Assembly: GCA_020353515.1 (NCBI GenBank)
Contig: CP070695.1
Span: 3,945,460 to 4,009,459 of the forward strand
Reading direction: 5' to 3'
DNA: 64,000 nt
Source: Candidatus Heimdallarchaeota archaeon
GTDB taxonomy: Archaea > Asgardarchaeota > Heimdallarchaeia > Hodarchaeales > Hodarchaeaceae
The notes under the pieces were generated by a model. It was not told the DNA's origin. It saw only the letters and a program-made list of their open reading frames with translations, and made no database searches. How positions within the stretch are numbered: position 1 is the first letter of the stretch; every line of letters starts with the position of its first letter. This document shows positions 26,813-35,560 of this stretch, in pieces. Both the position numbers and the translations under genes were made by a program.

Positions 26813-28030
26813 TTACTTTCCTCTAGGTGGTTGTACAGAAGCTAGGAAATCAATAATTGCTTCACCTAGTAGTTCAAACGCCTTTTCTATATTTTCACCT
26901 GTTTTAGCACTACTTTGAAGAAAGTAAATTTTGAATCCGCGATATCTCTCTGAAATCTGCGATAATCGAGAAACAAACGCATGAGCTTTTGATTCAGACA
27001 CACATGGCATTCCTACTGAACATAAATCTGTTTTATTTCCTAAAACAATTAAAGGGACAGGACCTCTACCATTGTTACGCCATAGCTCATTCATCCATTT
27101 TACGATATTTTGGAAACTTTCAGGACGAGTCATGTCGAAAACGACCAGTGCACCTACCGCGGACATGTAATAAATTTTTCTGACATTATGAAAGCGTGGT
27201 TGTCCAGCCAAATCCCAAATCAAATATTTGATCTGTTTTCCTCCAGCATATACGATGTCAGATGTCTTGGCTGCTAGATCAGCACCTATAGTCATTTGAT
27301 AGTCGACTTTGAATCCTTCACCAAGGTATTGTCGTCGAATAGATGTCTTTCCTACAGCGCCATCCCCGATCAAGATAACTTTTAAGGTGTGATGTTCTTG
27401 AATAAGGGTTGCTTTGGCTGATGCAATTGCACGATCGATTTCAGTCCGTAATTCTGTGTTCTTCTGGATATTTCTTTCTGTATGCCTTTTTATAGCCTTT
27501 CCAATTTGAATTGCTAGTGTACTGACTTTATCTCGAGGAATATGTTTTGAAGTGACAATAGAAACAATAAATATCTCTTCAACTACAAAAAAATGGATTG
27601 TTTGAGATTCAAGAGTTAAAACTTCTACCAATTCACCCAATTTATACTGAGTATAATTTTTTATCACGTTCGACATAAAATTTCGTGATTCTTGGTAGTC
27701 GATCTTAGTTAATAATGGATAGTCAAATATCGGAGTACCACTGTACATGAAACACGAAATCAAGTAGATATCTTCCGTTTTTCTTGCTTCTAACCCAAAT
27801 TGCCTAAAATCTTCCAAATGATCCTTCTCTGTCTTTTCAGCTTCCGAATATGCTTCATCTAAGATACTTAGGTAATCTTTACGTCCAGACATGGCATCTT
27901 CGAGATTGACACGAACCTTGAGATAAAATTCTTCCATTTCATCAGCCCTTGCCTCATCAAGAACTTTATCCTCAAGGGATTTACTCCTAACTTCCTTTTT
28001 ATCCCTGTTTATGGGATTATTATTGTCCAT
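26813..28030 (-). CDS. Longin/roadblock-like domain fused to a Ras-type GTPase
   Basis: 405 residues. The N-terminal 85 are charged helix. Residues about 85-200 form an alpha/beta domain (DIYLISCFMYSGTPIFDYPLL, HFFVVEEIFIVSIVTS, TLAIQIGKAIKRHTERN) with the order expected of longin or roadblock modules, which regulate small GTPases in eukaryotes. A full GTPase follows: G1 GDGAVGKTS, G3 WDLAGQPRF, G4 GNKTDL, G5 SSAKTG, about residues 218-400. A regulator-like domain and its GTPase on one chain is unusual. No C-terminal cysteine for prenylation. It lies 330 bases upstream of the ESCRT-I operon on the same strand. Confidence 0.82.
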   Translation of the reverse strand: MDNNNPINRDKKEVRSKSLEDKVLDEARADEMEEFYLKVRVNLEDAMSGRKDYLSILDEAYSEAEKTEKDHLEDFRQFGLEARKTEDIYLISCFMYSGTPIFDYPLLTKIDYQESRNFMSNVIKNYTQYKLGELVEVLTLESQTIHFFVVEEIFIVSIVTSKHIPRDKVSTLAIQIGKAIKRHTERNIQKNTELRTEIDRAIASAKATLIQEHHTLKVILIGDGAVGKTSIRRQYLGEGFKVDYQMTIGADLAAKTSDIVYAGGKQIKYLIWDLAGQPRFHNVRKIYYMSAVGALVVFDMTRPESFQNIVKWMNELWRNNGRGPVPLIVLGNKTDLCSVGMPCVSESKAHAFVSRLSQISERYRGFKIYFLQSSAKTGENIEKAFELLGEAIIDFLASVQPPRGK

Positions 28031-28250
28031 ATGAAGGAATAACTCCGATATTCGTTCAACAAGGGATTAGTATGTTTTTTTTTGACAATTATCTTAAAGA
28101 CACACAATCATCTTAAAGGCTTTATCTTTTAGTCTATAATTATGATGTTATAATTTATCTCAACATATTGAAGAAAACTAAAACTTTATGAAGAAAAGTA
28201 ATTTTATTACCCTCTCTCTAATCTAGAAAACGGAAATGGAAGGAAAAAAG

Positions 28251-29240
28251 ATGGGTGAACTTCTAGGTTCTTTAGATGATCAAATCATTATTTTTTTACA
28301 AACTTTCAGTCCATTACTCGATCCTATATTTGGATTAATCACTTTTTTTGGAGATAAACTGTTCGTTATAGGAATTTTAATCATAATTTTTTACTGTATT
28401 GATAAAAAGGTTGCTTTCCGTGCTGCCATTTTAGTAATATTTACTGCATTTGTTACATACTCATTAAAGGGAATATTTGCTCTTGAACGACCTTATCTTG
28501 AATATGAGAGATTGAATAAATCAGGAATAAAAGGAACTAAAGACATTTTAGGACAATTACCAACAGATTATACTTTTCCAAGTGGACATTCTTCAAATGC
28601 TGGATCCTTTTGGACATTTTTAGCCTCACGATGGCGTCATCTTGGTTTTGGGATTGTAGCGGTTGTTATGATAATAATGATTCCCCTTTCCCGCAGCTAT
28701 TTAGGTGTCCATTGGCCAACGGACATAATTGTTGGTGTCTTGTTGGGAATTTTGATCTCGTTACTCTTTATTTATTTGTTACCTAGAATTGAACAAATTA
28801 CTGCGAAATCTTCTACTTTAATTTTATTCTTGGTTGCTATAATAGCTCCAATATTAGCAGTTGTTATGTCATATGTATTTATAGTCTTATCAGGTCACGA
28901 TTTTGGACTTGCTGACACTACTACCTATGGAGGTTTATTTACAGGGTTATCATTGGGTTATATGTTTGAGGAACGATTCATCAATCTAAAAGTAAAAGAA
29001 TTTCGAAGGAATAAAAAGGTACTTATTTATCGAGGCATATTAGGGCTCAGTATTATCTTAGGTTTATATTTCAGTATGAGTGCAATATTTGAAGTACTGT
29101 TTAAAGGATTTCCACTTGAATATATTGCACGATTCTGCAGATATGCGATTCTAGCCTTTGCAGGGATCTTTTGTCTTCCATGGCTATTTGTCGTTATTGA
29201 ACGAAGACTTTCATTGGAACCTGGAGCTCCTACGGAATAG
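28251..29240 (+). CDS. PAP2-superfamily membrane phosphatase
   Basis: About 330 residues with eight or nine hydrophobic segments. The three PAP2 phosphatase motifs are present: KGIFALERP (motif 1, K-x6-RP), PSGHSSNAGSFW (motif 2, PSGH) and SRSYLGVHWPTDIIVG (motif 3, SR-x5-H-x3-D). Such enzymes remove phosphate from lipid phosphates, e.g. polyprenyl pyrophosphate or phosphatidic acid. The C-terminal 150 residues add more membrane helices than the minimal family. Start ATG at 28251, preceded by GGAAGGAAAAAAG; an ATG five codons upstream is less well placed. Confidence 0.9.
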   Translation: MGELLGSLDDQIIIFLQTFSPLLDPIFGLITFFGDKLFVIGILIIIFYCIDKKVAFRAAILVIFTAFVTYSLKGIFALERPYLEYERLNKSGIKGTKDILGQLPTDYTFPSGHSSNAGSFWTFLASRWRHLGFGIVAVVMIIMIPLSRSYLGVHWPTDIIVGVLLGILISLLFIYLLPRIEQITAKSSTLILFLVAIIAPILAVVMSYVFIVLSGHDFGLADTTTYGGLFTGLSLGYMFEERFINLKVKEFRRNKKVLIYRGILGLSIILGLYFSMSAIFEVLFKGFPLEYIARFCRYAILAFAGIFCLPWLFVVIERRLSLEPGAPTE

Positions 29241-29345
29241 CGTGTTGATTTAAGTCCCAAAAGAAAACAGTTAAGAATATCCGTACAAAAAGTAATTTAA
29301 GCGTAATGAAATACGAAGATTTTATTATCCATTGAGAGGAAACGT

Positions 29346-30092
29346 ATGTCCGAGTCCGAATCTCTTCTTTGTCCCAATTGCAGTGAAAGAAGTCCAGGAG
29401 GCTATATTCTCTGCCCATACTGTGGCTTTGATTTAACAAAGATTGTACGTGAGAGAGAGCGGGTTCGGGTTACTTTTAGGGAAAAATTTTCAAGAATCTT
29501 CCGGAGCCTTGTTGATCCCAGAGAAAGTAAACGACTTTTTAATGAGATTGGAGTCAATCCAGATCGTTTAGGAGCCATTCTCGTTCTTTATTTTCTTTCA
29601 GTGGGCTATGGCTTAAGAGTCTCCGCATTATTCGCCAAAGGCGCGAATCCCTCTTGGCATGGGTGGGATTTCATGTTTTTCTTCATTGCACCTTGGTTCG
29701 TTGCAATTGGTTTTATTATTTTAGCTATATTTGGCTGGTTTATCTGTAGTTTAATCATCTGGTTGATTGCAAAAACCCTTGGGGGCAAAGCTAGCTTTCG
29801 TGACACTCAAGGAATTGTTGGGTACTCACTCGGACCTCTTATTCCTGCTTCTGTTATCATAAATGTCATAATTACTTTTATAGGACCTGGATTAGGAACA
29901 ATCACTACAACAACCTACACAAATTATACAATATTTGAATTATTATATATCCCCTTTCTGGTGCTTACGGCCTATCATTGTGGAAATGGAATACGAACAG
30001 CCCACTTACTTAACGAGTATTATTCTTATGGTATTGCAGGTGGCCTTACTCTTGTTTATACTTTACTTTTCCTAATACCAAATATTTTATAA
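29346..30092 (+). CDS. Zinc-ribbon plus Yip1-like membrane protein
   Basis: 248 residues. A zinc ribbon opens the protein (LCPNCSERSPGGYILCPYCGF). After a basic amphipathic linker come five hydrophobic segments with the Yip1-family look: PDRLGAILVLYFLSVGYGL, LIIWLIAKTLGGKASFRDTQGIVGYSLGPLIP and FLVLTAYHCGNGIRTAHLL. Yip1 proteins sit in eukaryotic Golgi/ER membranes and bind Rab GTPases; archaeal members are uncharacterised. It follows the PAP2 gene on the same strand after about 100 bases. The fold is fairly sure, the function open. Confidence 0.7.
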   Translation: MSESESLLCPNCSERSPGGYILCPYCGFDLTKIVRERERVRVTFREKFSRIFRSLVDPRESKRLFNEIGVNPDRLGAILVLYFLSVGYGLRVSALFAKGANPSWHGWDFMFFFIAPWFVAIGFIILAIFGWFICSLIIWLIAKTLGGKASFRDTQGIVGYSLGPLIPASVIINVIITFIGPGLGTITTTTYTNYTIFELLYIPFLVLTAYHCGNGIRTAHLLNEYYSYGIAGGLTLVYTLLFLIPNIL

Positions 30093-30185
30093 TTTCAAAA
30101 ACAGAGTAGTTCATTCATTGGGCAGTAGAGATCAGCGTAAGCCATTTAAAGAGTAAAAAGGAATTTCTCTATAATAGACCAAATG

Positions 30186-31181
30186 CTAGTCCAAATTAAT
30201 CACGAATTTCAACGGAGCTGATAACGTGGGGTCAACGATTCGGAAAATCGCTCCTGATTCGAGGATATCCCCTACCTTCTCTTCAGAAAGAGTTATTTTC
30301 TGAGTCTGATGAAGTAGTGCCATTTCTGAGCTTAGATTGAAAGAGTATCGAAGTTGAGTCATAAAGTCACTAATTTGTTGGTCGGTTGGAGAACGAATAG
30401 GAATTGCTTGAAGTTGATAACGAGGTGAACATACAATACAGTCTTCACGACGTTCAAGAGGAACAGGAGTGAATATTCCTGCCTCCCCATCCCAAAACAG
30501 ATAGTTTTCTAATGGAGGTAATTCGAGAAGGATTTTAAGGGCTTCCTGAGCCATAAGACCGCCAATAACAAAAGATACACTAGACACGTAAGGAATATAT
30601 TCATCATTATCTTCATCTGATTGATTTTCTTTTCTCATGTCTCCAAAGGGAGTACAGGCTTTTTGAAGTTTCTCTTCAGGAATCAATGACTGACATTCCA
30701 AACAAGGGGTTTTTTGAGGAATGACTACTTGAAGATTCCCAAGAAAACTAAACATTCCTCCAGAAATTAATGGAATATTAGCCCCCACGGTAAAAGAGTT
30801 CACCCAACGTCGTGTTTGAAATGTGTCCAAACCATCAAGGATGACATTTGAAGCTTCGAGGACGTGTCGTGGAGCTTTTTCAATAGGCATGAATAATTCG
30901 ATAACATTTACTTCAGAGTTGAGTTCTTGAATAATTTGCGCACTGACTTTAACTTTCGGTTTTCCTATATCCCCCGCCCGATAAAATAATTGTCTATTTA
31001 AATTACTTAATTCGATAGTGTCCATATCGATTAGTATGAGTGTTCCTACTCCTGCCATAGCTAATGATGCAGCAGCAACACTACCCAGCGCTCCGAGCCC
31101 AACTAGAGACACGGTACTTTGTTTTATTTTTTCCTGATTCCAATGTTTGATCAGAAGCTGTCGATTATACCGTTCACTCAT
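30186..31181 (-). CDS. E1-like ubiquitin-activating enzyme
   Basis: About 331 residues. The adenylation domain has VSLVGLGALGSVAAASLAMAGVG for ATP, DMDTIELSNLNRQLFY (the E1/MoeB N-R-Q motif) and the KPKVKVSAQII segment. Zinc-site cysteines CLECQ and CIVC are present. A candidate catalytic cysteine is in KACTPFGDM. About 70 residues after the second zinc pair (SDFMTQLRYSFNLSSEMALL...) could be a ubiquitin-fold domain that recruits E2. It should adenylate and thioesterify the ubiquitin encoded just downstream. ATG 31181 follows GGAGGT and is chosen over TTG 31193. Confidence 0.88.
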   Translation of the reverse strand: MSERYNRQLLIKHWNQEKIKQSTVSLVGLGALGSVAAASLAMAGVGTLILIDMDTIELSNLNRQLFYRAGDIGKPKVKVSAQIIQELNSEVNVIELFMPIEKAPRHVLEASNVILDGLDTFQTRRWVNSFTVGANIPLISGGMFSFLGNLQVVIPQKTPCLECQSLIPEEKLQKACTPFGDMRKENQSDEDNDEYIPYVSSVSFVIGGLMAQEALKILLELPPLENYLFWDGEAGIFTPVPLERREDCIVCSPRYQLQAIPIRSPTDQQISDFMTQLRYSFNLSSEMALLHQTQKITLSEEKVGDILESGAIFRIVDPTLSAPLKFVINLD

Positions 31182-31275
31182 GAGGTTTCCCAACCTCCAC
31201 TTCAGCTTAAGGATTTAAAAGTACTTCACTGGATTTGTGGAGCAAGTTGCGAAACACTGTTCTGGGGACAGAGTA

Positions 31276-31521
31276 TTAGTTTGGAAAACCACCGGTAGTT
31301 CGTGTGATCATGTACAACTTATCCATGTCTTCTATTCCCGCAGACTTGAGAGTCTCGCTCTCATCTAGTTGTTTACCTTGGAAGACAAGAATAACTGAAC
31401 GAGCAGGGATTCGCTTTTCTTGAGCTACTCGTTCTTTAATAGCGGCCACAGAATCGGTTTTTTCGCATGGTAGAGTGATTTCTCCACCCCCAATGGCTTG
31501 AACAACATTAATCTGCATCAT
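31276..31521 (-). CDS. Ubiquitin-like modifier precursor
   Basis: About 81-82 residues with a beta-grasp fold: MQINVVQAIGGGEITL, TDSVAAIKERVAQ, ILVFQGKQLDESETLKSAGI, DKLYMITRTTGG. The sequence follows ubiquitin strand by strand (KTxTVxxxKxxI, xFxGKxLxDxxTLxxxxI). The tail is TTGGFPN, so the diglycine must be exposed by removing three residues. Two ATGs in a row follow AAGGAATTC; the first (31521) is used here. An upstream TTG would add 13 unlikely residues. It follows the E1 gene's own start on the right-to-left map (E1 lies downstream), so both may share a transcript. No JAMM-type deubiquitinase is in the window. Confidence 0.92.
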   Translation of the reverse strand: MMQINVVQAIGGGEITLPCEKTDSVAAIKERVAQEKRIPARSVILVFQGKQLDESETLKSAGIEDMDKLYMITRTTGGFPN

Positions 31522-31611
31522 GAATTCCTTCGTTACTTTGTCTAAGTAGACTATTTCCAACCTTTAAAATATATTGAATGTGGAACCTGAATGTGTATTC
31601 TGTCCCTTTGG

Positions 31612-32403
31612 TTAGTCATTATCTGAATCCAGAAACGTGATTCCGTGATTATTAATCTCAAATCGCAAAGTCTTTGTAGTGTGATTAGTCCCCCTCATTT
31701 TACTGATCCGTAGTATCCGAATTGTCTCCCCACGAACAGAAAGCATATCTAAGTTGATTATAGAATCGGCAATATATTCTTCCCCAAAAAGCGAATGATC
31801 CATACTCCCTGCCAATTCGGATATTGCGACAGTAGTCACATTTAGTGCAGCAATATTCGCGAGGAAGCCCGTTGTAAGCTTTCTGAGAAAACCAGAATCA
31901 TTACCATAATCATAAAATTGAAACGCGGCTAAAGGGTCGATTACAATCCTTTCTATCTTTTTTTCCTCTACAACTTGACTAATATGGTAGAATATTTTAT
32001 GAAGGAAGGTGGGGAGAGAGGTCTCATCATATGGAACTCCTTCCGCCTCAATCATCAGTTCCGATTCTTCTGCATATGTCAAACTGTCTGGATCCCACAG
32101 TTCCCACCCTGATGGAGTGAAATCGAGCATAGTAATCTTCTGAGGTTCTGCAAAAAAACTAGGATCAAAGAATGAAAAACCACTCGCATCCCTACGAATG
32201 GCCCAAGGTGGTTCTTGCATTGCAACCAATAATCCGTTTTCATTACGACGTGCTCCTTCAAACAAAAAATGTAAGCCAAAAATAGTCTTCCCTGCTCCAG
32301 CAGGACCAATCACTAAATTTGTTGTGCCCCGAATAAACCCACCTGATGTTAACGCATCTAAATAAGGAATACCTGAAGTTACTCGAATTTTTTGCTCAAA
32401 CAT
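31612..32403 (-). CDS. KaiC/RadA-superfamily ATPase
   Basis: 263 residues, a single KaiC-like RecA-fold ATPase domain. It begins with SGIPYLDALTSGGFIRGTTNLVIGPAGAGKTIFGLHFLFEG (Walker A GPAGAGKT), a catalytic-glutamate-like AMQEPPWAIRRD, Walker B-like ERIVIDPLAAFQFYD, and IRILRISKMRGTNHTTKTLRFEI, the usual end of archaeal KaiC-like proteins. Many archaea carry several; they are thought to work in signalling. It lies between ubiquitin and the Arf-like GTPase, three bases after the latter, and is probably co-transcribed. Confidence 0.88.
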   Translation of the reverse strand: MFEQKIRVTSGIPYLDALTSGGFIRGTTNLVIGPAGAGKTIFGLHFLFEGARRNENGLLVAMQEPPWAIRRDASGFSFFDPSFFAEPQKITMLDFTPSGWELWDPDSLTYAEESELMIEAEGVPYDETSLPTFLHKIFYHISQVVEEKKIERIVIDPLAAFQFYDYGNDSGFLRKLTTGFLANIAALNVTTVAISELAGSMDHSLFGEEYIADSIINLDMLSVRGETIRILRISKMRGTNHTTKTLRFEINNHGITFLDSDND

Positions 32404-32406
32404 TTT

Positions 32407-32976
32407 TCATACTTGCCGTTGTTTGATCACGACTTTTCGGTTCCGTCTTACTTTGTTAATTAGGTACTTAAATGCTTGTTCAACATTCTCTCCACTCCGA
32501 ACTCCTCCTGGGTCAGCAGCAACCGTGCCAAAAATGTGATAAGAGTAATTTTTCATTATTTTATCAAAAATATTTGTTTTTAAGAATTTAGGTGAAAGGG
32601 CATTGGGCAAATCTTGCTTATTTGCAATAACAACAATTGGGATATTGTCAGAAATCAACTCTAGTGCATCTTCTAACCATTGTTCATCATATTTGAAATT
32701 TCGTTGTGAACTATCCACAACGAAAATTAATCCGTCTGCGGTGCGCACAAAACGCTCGTGATAACGCATGTCTAAGAATTTTCGTTGCCCACCCACATCG
32801 ATTAATCCTATCACCGACTTCTCGACGACAATATGAGATATTCCAAAAGCTATTGTTGGTTTAATACTTCGAGGAGGAGGGTAACCATGTTCTAGGTAAA
32901 ACGCAATTGAAGATTTCCCTACACCACTGGTACCTAATAAGACGACGGTGTAAAGACCTTTTGAACCGCTTTGCAT
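32407..32976 (-). CDS. Arf-like small GTPase
   Basis: About 190 residues. G1 is LGTSGVGKSS; the switch-I threonine lies in IKPTIAFG; G3 is IDVGGQRKF, with the GG of Arf/Sar proteins in place of Ras's AG; G4 is ANKQDLP, also Arf-like. The G5 region (TVAADPGGVRSGENVEQAF) is longer than in Ras. A basic tail (KVRRNRKVVIKQRQ) may contact membrane. The ATG at 32976 begins MQSGSKG, a natural start just before the G domain; the reading frame is open 24 codons further upstream. Probably first gene of an operon with the KaiC-like and ubiquitin genes. Confidence 0.85.
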   Translation of the reverse strand: MQSGSKGLYTVVLLGTSGVGKSSIAFYLEHGYPPPRSIKPTIAFGISHIVVEKSVIGLIDVGGQRKFLDMRYHERFVRTADGLIFVVDSSQRNFKYDEQWLEDALELISDNIPIVVIANKQDLPNALSPKFLKTNIFDKIMKNYSYHIFGTVAADPGGVRSGENVEQAFKYLINKVRRNRKVVIKQRQV

Positions 32977-33209
32977 TCCAAGATAGATCCTTGTGTGATT
33001 TCTATTACATAGAGATTTTGAGAAATGCAGTTTCTGTATATTAATCACGAAAAATACGGTATCGATTGATAATTTTAGATTTTGACGTTTATAACATCTT
33101 CGGAATGCATAGATATCAAATCCAGTGATTTTTGTCCAGGGGTCACGAATTTTTTTTAATTAGATTGTATATATAATACCAAAAGATAATAGGATTCATG
33201 TGATAAATA

Positions 33210-33614
33210 ATGCCTTTAAAACCTCGAGAAATCGAGATTGAAACCCTCAAAACCCCTAAAGGTGACGTTGTGACAGTAAAAGGTCTTGAGACCACTATTA
33301 ATACAGTATATTCAGAGATGGCTTTATTAGACAAACATCTCGATCAAATAAACGAGTCTCAGAAACAAATCAACCAAGCTCTCAATGCCATAAACACCCA
33401 ATTAGCTGAATACAATAAAAAGATTCTAGATTTGGGTGAAACCTTCTCTGACCTGATTGTTTACTTGTCTAAAATCGAATCACAACAAGAACAGCGGCGA
33501 AAATTGTCAAAAAAACAAATGATTACTGAAAAAGCGGATCTAGTAGCATTAAAAGAGGAGTTATCAATCATCCTAGAGCAGTTAAAAGGTCGTGTGACCG
33601 AAAATGAACCCTAA
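33210..33614 (+). CDS. Coiled-coil protein, prefoldin-like
   Basis: 134 residues. A short beta-like start (IEIETLKTPKGDVVTVKGLETTI) precedes about 90 residues of coiled coil (SEMALLDKHLDQINESQKQ, LNAINTQLAEYNKKILDLGE, KADLVALKEELSIILEQL). Length and shape resemble prefoldin subunits but no specific motif proves it. The stop overlaps the start of the RING gene by 11 bases, so the two are translationally coupled and may act together. Confidence 0.6.
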   Translation: MPLKPREIEIETLKTPKGDVVTVKGLETTINTVYSEMALLDKHLDQINESQKQINQALNAINTQLAEYNKKILDLGETFSDLIVYLSKIESQQEQRRKLSKKQMITEKADLVALKEELSIILEQLKGRVTENEP

Positions 33615-33933
33615 GATTTTTACAAAATTTCGTCTTCGGTCAACTCCTGTTGAGAAAGGTTCTGGTAACAACAAAATTCCTTTATCTAGATTAATAACTC
33701 CTTCAGATCCCATTACTTCTTCGTTACTCAAATTAAAGAAGAAAACCATTGGAGAATGGAATCCTTTTGAGTTAATTAAATGTGTAATTTGTTGGAAACC
33801 CATCGATATTTATGGAAAAGATGCGCATACTTATATGGAATGTCCTCATTGCCATCAAAAAGCGCATCAAGATCATATGCTCCGTTGGCTTGCTAAACAT
33901 CATACATGTCCATATTGCCGTGGGAAGATGTAA
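33604..33933 (+). CDS. RING-type zinc-finger protein, candidate E3
   Basis: 109 residues. The C-terminal half is a RING-like cross-brace: C60xxC63, C80xxC83, H88xxH91 and C102xxC105, with a tryptophan three residues after H91 (MLRWL), a usual E2-contact position. The ligand pattern C4-H2-C2 has histidine where most RINGs have the sixth cysteine. The N-terminal 50 residues are basic and unrecognised. Close to E1, ubiquitin and E2 genes, it is a good candidate ubiquitin ligase. ATG start at 33604 overlaps the upstream coiled-coil gene. Confidence 0.82.
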   Translation: MNPKIFTKFRLRSTPVEKGSGNNKIPLSRLITPSDPITSSLLKLKKKTIGEWNPFELIKCVICWKPIDIYGKDAHTYMECPHCHQKAHQDHMLRWLAKHHTCPYCRGKM

Positions 33934-33937
33934 TTTC

Positions 33938-34384
33938 TTGAGTCTAGAAATTTTACCCAAGGTTCTTCAACAATTAACTTCAAAGATTGAAGCCCTTGTT
34001 GATTTATATTATCCTGATCGGTCCCAAACACTACCTGTGAGAATTAATAAACGAAAACAGAACATCATTGTTACATGGAACATTTATCCTTCAGAGAGAC
34101 ATCAACTCGATGAATTATTTCCTATTCTTTCAAATACAATTGAAGAGAACCTGAAAGGTATTAATGGAGAAATAATCCATTGTTCTCTTATAAATGGTGA
34201 AATTCGCGACAGGGGAATCCAGGAATTTCAAATTCACATGGGAAAAACTTGGGAGATTTATTTATATGATCCTGAGACTTATATTGATGTACGACTTCTC
34301 CAAGAATCGCGAATAACCCAGCCTCTTGACAAATGGCTTTCTATTGATATCGATATTGTTACAGAATCTGCTTGGTTTGATTAA
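33938..34384 (+). CDS. Unrecognised protein downstream of the RING gene
   Basis: About 148 residues of mixed alpha/beta sequence (LPKVLQQLTSKIEALVDLYYPD, QNIIVTWNIYPSERHQLDELFPIL, WLSIDIDIVTESAWFD), with no motif I know. The frame stays open upstream across the RING gene, but that part would overlap it. TTG at 33938, with GGAAG ahead, is the likeliest start; GTG at 33920 is possible. Five bases after the RING stop, it is probably the third gene of that operon and so may relate to ubiquitin transfer. Confidence 0.6.
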   Translation: MSLEILPKVLQQLTSKIEALVDLYYPDRSQTLPVRINKRKQNIIVTWNIYPSERHQLDELFPILSNTIEENLKGINGEIIHCSLINGEIRDRGIQEFQIHMGKTWEIYLYDPETYIDVRLLQESRITQPLDKWLSIDIDIVTESAWFD

Positions 34385-34395
34385 TTGGTTTCTAA

Positions 34396-35343
34396 TTACA
34401 GAATACTCCAACGTTTGGTATGTGTCTCGTAATGCACCTTTCCTTCTTTTTCTAATTCTTTAAGAAAAGCAGTAACAGTTGTTTCAGCAACTCCCAATTC
34501 CTTGAATGGAGTTTCCCAGGAAAAACCAAGAATACGCTGATATTCTTCTGCGACATAGAAAGCTTTGGCCTCACCTGCACTAACTACAAGATCATAGATA
34601 GTATCCTTAGTATGTTTATGCTCAAAAGTGAGGTTTTGTATATAAAGTTCCACGGGTCTGGGAACAGGACTCTGATGAGCAGGACAAATGACTTCGGTTT
34701 TAAGCTTACCAACCAGCTCTAACAGTTTCATTCGTTTCTCTGAACTTCCTGTACCATCAATGTAGAATGCAGCGCCTTGATCGGGGTATATATTTCCCTC
34801 GTCCCCAATAAATGTGCATCCACCTCTATAAGCTTGAATTAAGATAGAATCGACAGAATGTCCCCCAGAATTTTGCAGTATAAGCTCCTCACCACCTAGA
34901 TCAATTGTTTCACTTTTTTCAAAGGGATGAATGAATTCTTCTTTAATTTTCCCAATTTTTGAGAATAACGAGGATTTCATGGCCAAACTGAATTTGGAGG
35001 GAAAAGGAAATTGCTTTTCTAAGATATACTTCTTCCCCTCCTTTAAGGCATCCACTCCTGATTCATGAAGCCAGACTTGTGGCTTGATTTTTTTCATTGA
35101 ATCTATTCCTGCCCAATGGTCTGGATGCGTATGTGTTAGAATGAGATATCTGATTTCCGAGGGATCACGATCAGCCTTCTTCACAAAAGAAATAATCTCT
35201 TTTCCAATTGAACGCGATGGAAGGTCAATAATTGCAATCTTTTCATCGCCCAAAACAAGGTAACTAGCATATTCTTCACCTTGTTTTCCGATATCATCTA
35301 CCACCCGATAAATTCCTGAAGCCCACTCAACAAAATTAACCAT
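34396..35343 (-). CDS. Metallo-beta-lactamase-fold hydrolase with C-terminal winged helix
   Basis: 315 residues. The MBL metal motif is LTHTHPDHWAGID (HxHxDH), with further ligands in LQNSGGHSVDSI, FIGDEGNIYPDQ and VICPAHQSPV. The last 70 residues (YQRILGFSWETPFKELGVAETTVTAFLKELEKEGKVHYE) form a helix-turn-helix-like end as in LACTB2/glyoxalase-II-like relatives. Members cut thioesters or RNA; the substrate is not evident. It converges on the RING operon. ATG at 35343. Confidence 0.85.
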   Translation of the reverse strand: MVNFVEWASGIYRVVDDIGKQGEEYASYLVLGDEKIAIIDLPSRSIGKEIISFVKKADRDPSEIRYLILTHTHPDHWAGIDSMKKIKPQVWLHESGVDALKEGKKYILEKQFPFPSKFSLAMKSSLFSKIGKIKEEFIHPFEKSETIDLGGEELILQNSGGHSVDSILIQAYRGGCTFIGDEGNIYPDQGAAFYIDGTGSSEKRMKLLELVGKLKTEVICPAHQSPVPRPVELYIQNLTFEHKHTKDTIYDLVVSAGEAKAFYVAEEYQRILGFSWETPFKELGVAETTVTAFLKELEKEGKVHYETHTKRWSIL

Positions 35344-35560
35344 TTGTTTACACCACTTTTCATGAAGTTGCGTATTTTACTCTCTTTCTAATCTTCGAAT
35401 ATTTAATGGTTTTCGGTGGAGGAGGACATTTTTCGTTCTTAAGTATCAAATGAGAAATACAAGGATAATTTTTAAAAGCGTAACAAAAAAAAAAGCTTCT
35501 AATAATTACCTCGTGTTAAGTGTTCAAAGCAAAGTTGGTTGAAGAAGAGTTGAACTAATC

